Assembly: GCF_039523335.1 (NCBI RefSeq)
Contig: NZ_BAAAFC010000002.1
Coordinates: forward strand, 186,001 to 250,000
Reading direction: 5' to 3'
DNA: 64,000 nt
From: Marinobacter szutsaonensis
GTDB taxonomy: Bacteria; Pseudomonadota; Gammaproteobacteria; Pseudomonadales; Oleiphilaceae
The notes under the pieces are model-generated. The model had not been told where the DNA came from. It made no database searches and saw only the letters and a list, made by a program, of their open reading frames with translations. Within the stretch, counting starts at the first letter, position 1. The number at the start of each line of letters is the position of its first letter. Below are positions 47,108-54,950 of the stretch, one piece after another. Position numbers and translations under genes: made by a program.

Positions 47108-48092
47108 ACATGGCCAGGAACTCCATGGCCGGGATGGCCCGGCGGTGGCAGCAGTAGGTCTTGAAGACCTCGCCCCGGAACCGCGACTTTGTGAATTCCA
47201 GCCCCTTGAAGTTGTATAGGAAATTGCCTTTCTCGTACACCAGGAGCAGCAGGCGTTTGAGCAGACGGCTTTCCTGGTGTTCCATGGTGCTGTCCAGCGA
47301 CAGCGGAATCAGCCCCAGGTCCAGGTAGGGCACACCCTCGGCCCTGAATATCTCCATGGCATGGGCCATCAGCGTGTAGAAGATGCCCTGGCGGAAATCC
47401 GCATTGGCCCGGGAGATGTTGGGTACGTAGCTGATGATCTCGTTGTTCCGGTAGATCGGGTCGAAGTAGATGAACCCCACCGCCTTGCCATCCTGGTAGG
47501 CATAGAAGTGCCGTTCATTCTCCCGGTATGACATCTCCATCGGCCGGATCAGGAAGCGGATTTCGTTACTTTTGCATTTCCTGGTGCGGATCCATGCTTC
47601 GGAGATCTCCCGGGTGTGGTCGTCGCTGAAACGTTCCTTCACGGTGATCCCGTTCTTCTGGGCCTGGTTCAGGGCCGTGCGCAGAATCTGTTTTTTCTTG
47701 CCGCTGAGGCTCCAGCGGGACAGGTCGATCCGGGATTCGCTGCCGAACTGGGTTCCGAACAGGCCGAAGCGCTGGTGCAGGAAATCCACGACTGGTTGTG
47801 ACACCTGGATATAGCTGGCATTGGGGTAGCGCCCGTGAAACTGCTCCAGAATCTCGGCAAAGTTCTCGGGGGCACAGACCGGATCGGACAAGACAAAGGT
47901 GCCCCCCCATTTACGCATGAACGCGATGTAGCCGATGCCCGGCAGGTCAAAGAAACGCATGCCCGGCTGCAGGGTTGAAAAGGACTGGGAGTGGGTGCCG
48001 TACTTCTTCAGGTAACTCACCCGTTCGGCAAAACTGAAGTTGCCGCTGTCCAGTTCGCGGGCGCTGTCCAGTGCAAGAATCTGATCCGTCAT
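47085..48092 (-). CDS. DUF2156 protein (MprF C-terminal-like acyl/aminoacyl transferase domain)
   Basis: A 335-residue soluble protein resembling the C-terminal domain of lysyl-phosphatidylglycerol synthase (MprF), a GNAT-like fold that transfers aminoacyl groups from tRNA to lipids. Family-like stretches are GIGYIAFMRKWGGTFVLSDP, FFDLPG, FGSESRIDLSRW and YLDLGLIPLS. There is no flippase membrane region. CGGAG precedes ATG 48092. It lies 42 bases downstream of the methyltransferase on the same strand, which suggests a two-gene operon acting on one lipid or peptide substrate (inference). The substrate is unknown, and a FemX-type peptidoglycan role is another option. Confidence 0.78.
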   Translation of the reverse strand: MTDQILALDSARELDSGNFSFAERVSYLKKYGTHSQSFSTLQPGMRFFDLPGIGYIAFMRKWGGTFVLSDPVCAPENFAEILEQFHGRYPNASYIQVSQPVVDFLHQRFGLFGTQFGSESRIDLSRWSLSGKKKQILRTALNQAQKNGITVKERFSDDHTREISEAWIRTRKCKSNEIRFLIRPMEMSYRENERHFYAYQDGKAVGFIYFDPIYRNNEIISYVPNISRANADFRQGIFYTLMAHAMEIFRAEGVPYLDLGLIPLSLDSTMEHQESRLLKRLLLLVYEKGNFLYNFKGLEFTKSRFRGEVFKTYCCHRRAIPAMEFLAMFKLTRLI

Positions 48093-48134
48093 GTCTCTGC
48101 TCCGGGGTTATTGTTCTTGGGCAATGTCTTGGAG

Positions 48135-48788
48135 TCAGGCCTGTTTGCGCCCGAGGATGGACCAGTAACAGTCCATGTTCAGGAGCTTGAAGTGCTTCTT
48201 GTCGGTGACCTCGAGGCCGAGGCGTTGCATGTGTTCCGGGTAGTTGTAGATCTTGTGGAAGGCATTGTTGGCAAACAGCCAGAATACGAACACGGCCATA
48301 TACCAGTAGAGCTTTTTGAACAGGCGGGACAACAGGTTACCGGTGGGGTAGCAGAAGTCACCGACCACCACCCTGGCGTCGGCCTTGCCGAGTCGAATCA
48401 GATGCTCCAGAACCTTCACCATCATGTCCTCGTCGAACACGTTGAGGAAGAAGTTGGCGACGACCATGTCGTACTGCTCGAATTCCTCGACCTTCATGAT
48501 GTCACTGTGAATCCGGCGGATACTCAGGTGCGGTGCCTCTTCCTGCTGGGCTTCGGCAAACTTGCGCAGCATGGTTTCGGACAGATCGACTACGGTAACG
48601 TCGGCGCCAAGCTCGGCGGCACGGATGGCGTCCCGGCCATGGCCGACACCGGCAAACAGGATGCGGTCACCCGGACGGATGGTTTCCACATCCAGCATGG
48701 CGGTCTTGCAGCGATGGATGTTCTTGCCGCTGTAGAGGTTGCTCAGGAAATCGTAGACGGGGCCAATGTACTTATACTTGTCGCGCAT
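48135..48788 (-). CDS. Class I SAM-dependent methyltransferase, membrane-associated
   Basis: A 217-residue methyltransferase with motif I RILFAGVGHGRDAIRAAELG, the acidic end of strand 2 (VTVVDLSETM) and a motif IV-like YDMVVANFFLNVF. Residues about 160-185 (LYWYMAVFVFWLFANNAFH) are strongly hydrophobic and may associate with the membrane. ATG 48788 is used, and GTG 48794 is in frame two codons upstream. The N-terminal KYIGPVYDFLSNLYSGKNIH resembles ubiquinone-type or lipid methyltransferases, but the substrate is not identifiable. It is paired with the DUF2156 gene. Confidence 0.8.
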   Translation of the reverse strand: MRDKYKYIGPVYDFLSNLYSGKNIHRCKTAMLDVETIRPGDRILFAGVGHGRDAIRAAELGADVTVVDLSETMLRKFAEAQQEEAPHLSIRRIHSDIMKVEEFEQYDMVVANFFLNVFDEDMMVKVLEHLIRLGKADARVVVGDFCYPTGNLLSRLFKKLYWYMAVFVFWLFANNAFHKIYNYPEHMQRLGLEVTDKKHFKLLNMDCYWSILGRKQA

Positions 48789-49019
48789 GATCACAGTTGC
48801 CTGTACCTGTTCGGGGGATGCTGAAACGTTATTGTCTTTGTTGACCCTGATTTCGTAACAGGGAGTTCCGTTTCAGCGCCTTGAGCTTCGAGAGTAGAGA
48901 ACAGGTGGGGGGAATTATGTGCAGTACTGCGCATTTCCGGATACACAAAGTAACGCAACGCAACACTTTGCAAACCCGGTCAAGAATTTTGCTAGGAGTG
49001 TCAGACAATCAGTTCGGTG

Positions 49020-51194
49020 TCAGAAGGAAACGGCTTTGACAGTCCTCTCTTCCAGGGCCTTGAAAACCTCCTCGGCTGGTCGGGCGGGCCCGTAGAAGAA
49101 GCCCTGAACCTGGTGGCAGCCCAGGTTGCGCAAATACGAAAGCTGCTCGTCCGTTTCCACGCCTTCGGCGACGATTTCCAGCTTCAGGCCATGGGCCATG
49201 GCAACGATTGCGTTGACGATACAGGCCCCCTCCTCGCCGCTGCGAATGGCACGGACAAAGGACTGATCGACCTTCAGAGTATGGATGGGCAGCCGGTGCA
49301 GGTAGTTGAGGGACGAATAGCCCGTGCCAAAATCGTCGATGGCGATGCGCACACCAACCGTTGCCAGTTCGCGCAACTTGTGACTGATCTGGTCCAGATC
49401 GCTCATGATCACGTTTTCGGTGATCTCGATCTCCAGATTGTCGGGTGGGAAGTACTGTTTGGTCATCCGCCTGACAAGATTGTCCACGAAGCGGGGATGC
49501 TCCACCTGGGTCGGGGAGAGGTTCACCGCCAGGCGAAGGTCCGGATGGCCGTTCCGGATCCAGTCACCGACATCCCGGAAGGCCCGGTCCATGACCCATT
49601 CGCTGAGCTGGACGATCAGCTTGGTCTCCTCGGCCAGGGCCAGGAAATCCCCGGGATAGAGCAGTCCGCGTTCCGGGTGCTGCCATCGCACCAGTGCTTC
49701 CAGACCGACGATGCGGTTGCTCCTGGAACAAACCTGGGGCTGGTAGAACACCCGGAGTTCATCACGCTCCAGGGCCAGGCGAAGATCCCGTTCGAGGTTC
49801 AGCCGGTTGGCGGTATCCACGCTCATGGTCTGGGAGTAGAACCGGTAACCATCCTTGCCACGCCCTTTGACGTGGTACATGGCGATATCGGCGCTCTGGA
49901 TCAGCTGATCCAGGTTCTCGCCGGCCTCGGGATAAACCGCGATCCCGATACTGACACCGACAAACACCTCGTGCTCGCCCAGCTGGAACGGAGCCTGAAG
50001 TGCCCGGATCAGCTTTCGGGCGATCTGCCGGGCGTCGTCATTGTCATGGATCGCCGGTAGTAGCAGGGTGAATTCATCCCCGCCGAAGCGGGACAGGGTG
50101 TCTCCCTTTCGCAGGCACTTCTCCAGCCGCTGGGTCACGGCCTGGAGCAGGCGGTCACCCATGGCATGGCCGAGGGTGTCGTTGATGATCTTGAAGCGAT
50201 CAAGGTCCAGGAACATGACTGCCAGCTTTTCCTTACCCCGTCGGGCCTGGGCGATTGCGAGTTCCAGGCGGTCCTTGAACAGGGCGCGGTTGGGCAGGCG
50301 CGTCAGCAGGTCGTGATAGGCCTGGAAATTGATGAACGCCTCGGCCTCCTTGCGCTCGGTCACATCCCGGGCCGTGCCATAGTAGCGGGCGGATTTCGGG
50401 GTTGCGCCGATCTGGCTGTCACCGGTGTGTGGCCAGGTCTGAGGATCGATCGGAAAGGCCGTGATCTCAAAATGACGGGTTGCCTGCTGGCTGCCGCGGG
50501 TTTTGAGCCGCACTTCCAGAGTGCGCGGGTTATCTGCGGTGATGTTGGCCCCTTTCAGGGCGTAAGTTCCCTTGGACACGTCCCGGTCGTCGAGAATCTG
50601 CCGGAAATGCTTGCCGCAGAGTTCCTCCGGTTGGTAGCCAAGCAGGGACTCGACCTTGCTGTTGATGAAGCAGATATAGCCTTCCTCATCGAGCATGAAC
50701 ACGATGTCCGGTGAGGTGTTGACGATATAGCGGTGAAGGGCTTCGGATTTTTCCAGCCGCACCTGGATATGTTCGTGTGCCCGCATGAGGGATTGCTTGT
50801 TGATGACACTCTCGACGGTTGCCAGCAATTCCTCGGGGTCGAAGGGTTTGCGGATGTAATCAAGCGCGCCCCGGCGCAGCGCGCGGCTGACCGCCGCAAA
50901 CGAACTTTCGCCGCTGACGACAATGGTGCCGCAGTCCGGTTGCTTGCCGGACAGTTCCGCCATGACCTCGAAACCGTCCACGCCGGGCATTCGAAGGTCC
51001 AGCAGTGCGAGGTCAAACGACTGTTGATCAATCAGTTCACAGGCTCGCTCGCCCCCTTCGGCTTCGGTTACCTCATAGCCCTGGCTACGCAGCAGGGAGG
51101 CAAGCGAGCTCAGAAGCCGGGGCTCATCGTCCACTACCAGGAGCCTGGCCGGGACCCCCTGGCTCGAGGTTTGATCAGCGTGTTCAGGTTTCAT
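49020..51194 (-). CDS. Response regulator REC-PAS-GGDEF-EAL
   Basis: A 724-residue cytoplasmic regulator that should make or break cyclic di-GMP. The receiver (about 15-135) has acidic VVDDEP and acceptor Asp66 (LLDLRMPG). PAS (about 155-270) follows, then GGDEF with intact RFGGDEF and an RxxD inhibitory site (RKGD) five residues before it. The EAL domain is also intact, with GLEALVRWQHPERG, LEIEITENVIM, DDFGTGYSSL, LKVDQSFV and IVAEGVET. Its start overlaps the stop of the HDOD kinase gene by four bases, so the kinase at 51191-53197 is almost certainly its partner. Both active sites look usable, so phosphorylation could set the balance. Confidence 0.9.
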   Translation of the reverse strand: MKPEHADQTSSQGVPARLLVVDDEPRLLSSLASLLRSQGYEVTEAEGGERACELIDQQSFDLALLDLRMPGVDGFEVMAELSGKQPDCGTIVVSGESSFAAVSRALRRGALDYIRKPFDPEELLATVESVINKQSLMRAHEHIQVRLEKSEALHRYIVNTSPDIVFMLDEEGYICFINSKVESLLGYQPEELCGKHFRQILDDRDVSKGTYALKGANITADNPRTLEVRLKTRGSQQATRHFEITAFPIDPQTWPHTGDSQIGATPKSARYYGTARDVTERKEAEAFINFQAYHDLLTRLPNRALFKDRLELAIAQARRGKEKLAVMFLDLDRFKIINDTLGHAMGDRLLQAVTQRLEKCLRKGDTLSRFGGDEFTLLLPAIHDNDDARQIARKLIRALQAPFQLGEHEVFVGVSIGIAVYPEAGENLDQLIQSADIAMYHVKGRGKDGYRFYSQTMSVDTANRLNLERDLRLALERDELRVFYQPQVCSRSNRIVGLEALVRWQHPERGLLYPGDFLALAEETKLIVQLSEWVMDRAFRDVGDWIRNGHPDLRLAVNLSPTQVEHPRFVDNLVRRMTKQYFPPDNLEIEITENVIMSDLDQISHKLRELATVGVRIAIDDFGTGYSSLNYLHRLPIHTLKVDQSFVRAIRSGEEGACIVNAIVAMAHGLKLEIVAEGVETDEQLSYLRNLGCHQVQGFFYGPARPAEEVFKALEERTVKAVSF

Positions 51195-53197
51195 TGGTCG
51201 GTACCCGTCGGTTTGTCATCAGGCGTTTTCTTTCTCTGGAACGTTGCCGGGAGCAGGATGCGGAAAGTGGTTCCGTCCGACCCCGTCCGGCAAGCGATGA
51301 TGCCGTCCATGTCATCAACGAGTTGTTTCACAATGCTCAGGCCCAGACCGCTGTGGCCGTCTCCCTTTGTGGTTTTCACCGGCGCGAACAGTTTGTCCCG
51401 GACTGCTTCCGGGATGCCCGTGCCGGTATCGGATATTTCTAGCTCCACCCAGGTTCTCTGGTTTTGCCAGACCGGGGCCGAGGTTCTCAAGGTGACCGTG
51501 CCACCGCTCTCCGGCAATGCCTCGGAGGCGTTGCGCAACAGGTTGATAATGACCTGGCGCAGAGCCGATGCGGGACCGCTTACCAGGGCGGGGTTGTCAG
51601 TCAGATCCAGCCTGAGCCGGCGTTTGCCGTCATCGAACAGGCTGTCCTCGACAATGCGGCTGAGGCTGTCGAGCTCGTCATTGAGCGAGATGCCGCCGGC
51701 GTGTTCCGTCCCTGTCCCCGTCTGGCCCATCTGTTGCAGAAGGTCGCCCGCCCGGTCCAGTTCCTCGCGGATGATGTCCAGCTCCTGGTGCACATCAGGA
51801 TCATCGAGCCGGTTTCGTAACTGGTAAATGTATTGGCGGATGATGGTTAGCGGATTATTGACCTCGTGAACCTGTTTGCGCAGGTGCTGGCGGTCCAGCT
51901 CCTGCTGCAGGTGTTCGGCGGAATCGGTGATCTGCCCGGTGGATTGGCGGTTGGCAACGATCTGGCCGAGGCGATGACTGAAAAGACTCGCCAGCTCCAG
52001 AGTGCTGTTCTGCCTGCTCTCATCGGAGCCCAGTGCAAAAACGCCGGCGCATCCGCTGCCGGCGTTGACCGGTATGGCTATCATTGAGGGCGTTTGAAGC
52101 AGGGACAGCAACTGGCGGTCAAGTACTGTGCGGTTGCGACCGGTGAGCTTGACCGGGCTGCCGGTATTGAAGGCCTCGGTCAGGGCACTGCCGCCCGGAT
52201 TCGGTGAAATCGTGAGCTCGGGAGCGTCGGTTCCTGTCCCCGCGATTAATGCGAGGAATTTATCCCTGGGTGCAAAGCCAAGGACGGGAGAGCCGGTGAT
52301 CAGGGCCAGGCTGTTCGCCGCCTCAGCAATCAGGCTGTCGGTGGTTTGTCCCGGTTCGGCGAAGTCCAGGGCCTGGTTGACGATGGCCTGCTGGAGGATT
52401 GCCTCTTGCAGTTCCCGGGTTGCCCGCTCGCCGTCATAATTGTCATCGAGGGCAATCCCGAGGGAACTGGCGATGCCGGCCACTTCATGGGCGATGCGCC
52501 GGTTGATCTCCCGGGTCAGCTCTTCGCTGAGACCGAAAACGGTGTCGGCAGCGGCAATGCCTGCCGCATCGGACAGGGCGAGCCGGGTGGCCAGGCTGAT
52601 CAGTTTGACCAGGTGACCGGCGTCCCTGGACTCCTCCGGTGCGGCCTGTTGATAGCGCATGGCGTCCGCGGCCATTGGTCCTAATCCCCAGGCGCTGACC
52701 AGGTCAGCGGCAACGTCGGACTGGTTGTTCAGATAATGCTGGCGGGCATCCGGAGTGGTGGCTTTAATGGCAACCAGTTCGCCGATGTTATGGAGGACGC
52801 CGAGCATGAAGGCTTCTTCGGGGTAGGGATAGCCGGTAAGTGTGGCCAGGGCCCGGGCGGTCAGCGCGGTGGTCAGGGAGTGGCGCCAGAAATCCCGGAT
52901 TTGCCGCCAGTCATCGTTGCCAAGCCCGAATTGCAGCTGGTTCAGCGCTGCGGTCAGTACCAGGCTGCGCAACCGTTGCGGGCCAAGGCGAACCAGGGCC
53001 TGCTCGATGGATCGAATGGGGCCCTCGTGGGATTCTGTGGTCAGGTTGGCGAGGGAGAGAACGCGGCCAACGAGTGCGGTATCGGCAGAGATGATGCCGC
53101 TGATGGTCTGGAAACTGGCGTCGTCATGACAAGCCTCGAGCGCCCGCAGCGTTACCTCCGGGAGACTCGGTAGCTGTAGATCTGGCGCTAGTTCCAT
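51191..53197 (-). CDS. HDOD-GAF histidine kinase
   Basis: A 668-residue soluble sensor kinase with no membrane segment. I start at ATG 53197 because AAGG (53208-53205) stands seven bases before it. An ATG two codons upstream is only one base from that site. HDOD is at about 8-200 (LPSLPEVTLRALEACHD ... LGVLHNIGELVAI). A GAF-like domain (about 270-420) follows, then the HisKA His444 in HEVNNPLTIIRQYIYQL. The HATPase N box is QVIINLLRNASEAL, with DTGTGIP and GLGLSIVKQL. An HDOD-kinase fusion is uncommon. It is translationally coupled to the REC-PAS-GGDEF-EAL regulator, and the ParA-like gene is divergent across a 207-base AT-rich gap. Confidence 0.88.
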   Translation of the reverse strand: MELAPDLQLPSLPEVTLRALEACHDDASFQTISGIISADTALVGRVLSLANLTTESHEGPIRSIEQALVRLGPQRLRSLVLTAALNQLQFGLGNDDWRQIRDFWRHSLTTALTARALATLTGYPYPEEAFMLGVLHNIGELVAIKATTPDARQHYLNNQSDVAADLVSAWGLGPMAADAMRYQQAAPEESRDAGHLVKLISLATRLALSDAAGIAAADTVFGLSEELTREINRRIAHEVAGIASSLGIALDDNYDGERATRELQEAILQQAIVNQALDFAEPGQTTDSLIAEAANSLALITGSPVLGFAPRDKFLALIAGTGTDAPELTISPNPGGSALTEAFNTGSPVKLTGRNRTVLDRQLLSLLQTPSMIAIPVNAGSGCAGVFALGSDESRQNSTLELASLFSHRLGQIVANRQSTGQITDSAEHLQQELDRQHLRKQVHEVNNPLTIIRQYIYQLRNRLDDPDVHQELDIIREELDRAGDLLQQMGQTGTGTEHAGGISLNDELDSLSRIVEDSLFDDGKRRLRLDLTDNPALVSGPASALRQVIINLLRNASEALPESGGTVTLRTSAPVWQNQRTWVELEISDTGTGIPEAVRDKLFAPVKTTKGDGHSGLGLSIVKQLVDDMDGIIACRTGSDGTTFRILLPATFQRKKTPDDKPTGTDQ

Positions 53198-53404
53198 AGG
53201 CATGCCTTGCCGAACCCTGATCAGACGTCGTTTCCTGACGCCGGTTTCATTCTTGTTATCCGAAAATCCTAAACAATCGCTTTCGGTAATTAAAAGCTCT
53301 TTGTTGTTTTAATGAGCAATATATTATCTCATCTGTGATATGTGTAGACTTTTTACAGGTTAGTTTGTTATTCGCTGTTTTCCCAGGGATGAGAACACAT
53401 TCAG
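53198..53404. promoter_or_regulatory. AT-rich divergent promoter region
   Basis: This gap separates the HDOD kinase (minus) from the ParA-like ATPase (plus). From about 53255 to 53370 it is markedly AT-rich compared with the rest of the window, with runs such as GGTAATTAAAAGC and AATATATTATC. It probably holds both promoters. I see no clear operator or repeat and cannot place -10 or -35 boxes with confidence. Confidence 0.5.
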
Positions 53405-54718
53405 ATGGCCCTTCAACCGGATACCGACAAGCACAATTTGAACCACCCTCACACGGTTGCCATTGCCGGAGGTGGGGGCGGGGTAGGAAAGACCTCCGTG
53501 GCGTTGAACCTGGGCCTGACCCTGGCGAGGCAGGGTAAACGGGTGTTGTTGCTGGACGGTGACACCGGGCCCTCCAGTGTCACAGCACGGCTGGGACTGG
53601 GGGCAGGCAGAGATCTCTCCGGGGTGCTTGAAGCACAATATGCTCTGGAAGATGCCCTGCTGACCGCGGACTATGACCTCGATATCCTGCCCGGAGTGGC
53701 CGGCTTGCACCGATGCCCGGACATGGATCAGCGTGATGCCATGACTGCGCTGGAGGCACTGGATGAACTGGAGCACGGCTATGACTATGTGATTCTGGAT
53801 ACCGGCAGCGGCACCGATCTTCCGGGGCTGCACATGGTGGCCAGCGCGGCACTGGCCTGTACGGTGGTTACACCGGATCCCGATTCCCTGAAACAGGTGT
53901 TTTCTCTGGTCCGGAATCTGAGAAAACGTGGTTACCGGCGGGTGCCCAGCGTAGTGGTCAACATGGCATCCGGAGCCAGTCAGGCACAGTCGATTTTCCA
54001 GCGGCTGGATGGTGCCGTCGGGCGTCATCTGGGGGATTCCCTGCATTATCTCGGCGCGATCTGGCGTGACGAAACTCTGCGCCAGTCCGTGACGACCGGA
54101 GTCCCGGTGGCGACTTTGCCGGTATCCGATCCTTCCTGCCGCCAGTTCCACACCCTCGCCGATATGCTCGACGTCCGCCTTTCCCGCCTGCCACCGGAAA
54201 AATCGGGAGTGGCGGGTTACTGGCAGTCGGTTCTTCGACGCCGACACAAAACGGAACTGCACCACCAGGAAGAGATTGTCGGGCAACCCAGGAGCGAGGA
54301 AGAACGTCTCTCGGCCGCCATGGATGAGCTGGACTCGGTACTCGGTGAGCGTATCGACCCCATGCTGCGTTATGAGGCATTCAATCGTTTTTTTGCACTG
54401 CTGGGGCGCAATCTGGATGCCGATAGCATCGAGTTTATCCAGACCGGTCTGGCGGCCATGCCCTGGGAAAAGATGCCGCCCGCGGACCGGCAGCACATGG
54501 CCACTCACTTATGGCATCTGGCAGACCAGATTGCGCCGCCAGAGAGTGAGAATCCCAAACCAGCCGCTGTGCCAGTGGCAGCCCCCGAACCCCTGTTTGA
54601 CCGCATCAGCCTTGGAGAACAGGAGCGCCTGGTGCGGGCTCTTAGGGAGCAACCGGCGGACGTTTCCATTGATCAGCTGCTTCGCGCCCTCGCCAGTCAC
54701 GTTGGTGGCCGTTCCTGA
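53405..54718 (+). CDS. ParA/MinD-like ATPase lacking the signature lysine
   Basis: A 437-residue protein whose first about 240 residues resemble FleN/FlhG/MinD ATPases, with VLLLDGDTGPSSVTARLGL and VILDTGSGTDLPGLH. The P-loop at residues 22-31 reads GGGGGVGKTS. The Walker Lys29 is present, but the deviant Walker A signature lysine (KGGVGKT) is replaced by Gly24. That lysine normally reaches across the dimer to the partner's ATP. The C-terminal about 190 residues match no family I know. It is not in a flagellar or par locus and has no parB beside it. Divergence from the HDOD kinase suggests a shared function (inference). Confidence 0.85.
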   Translation: MALQPDTDKHNLNHPHTVAIAGGGGGVGKTSVALNLGLTLARQGKRVLLLDGDTGPSSVTARLGLGAGRDLSGVLEAQYALEDALLTADYDLDILPGVAGLHRCPDMDQRDAMTALEALDELEHGYDYVILDTGSGTDLPGLHMVASAALACTVVTPDPDSLKQVFSLVRNLRKRGYRRVPSVVVNMASGASQAQSIFQRLDGAVGRHLGDSLHYLGAIWRDETLRQSVTTGVPVATLPVSDPSCRQFHTLADMLDVRLSRLPPEKSGVAGYWQSVLRRRHKTELHHQEEIVGQPRSEEERLSAAMDELDSVLGERIDPMLRYEAFNRFFALLGRNLDADSIEFIQTGLAAMPWEKMPPADRQHMATHLWHLADQIAPPESENPKPAAVPVAAPEPLFDRISLGEQERLVRALREQPADVSIDQLLRALASHVGGRS

Positions 54719-54950
54719 GATTTGTCTACGGTATGCCTGTTTTCTTGTCATTTTATTTGTGTTTTATGTGTCGTAATTTTGCGGTTTGTCACCGTGTTGT
54801 CACGGAGATTGTGCAAACATTGATCGCAGAAATGGGCATGGTGGCCCGTAATATGCAGCCCATCCGGTGAAAGGTTGGATGTGATCCGGGGCCACCGCCC
54901 CGGCAGGTATCGATCCGGCCAACCAGCTCAGTCAGAGAAGGAGTTCGTTC

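Noticed and set aside
48791..48973. A 60-codon minus-strand frame upstream of the methyltransferase
   Set aside because: It lacks a ribosome site and any recognisable motif, and it fills most of the likely promoter region of the methyltransferase operon.
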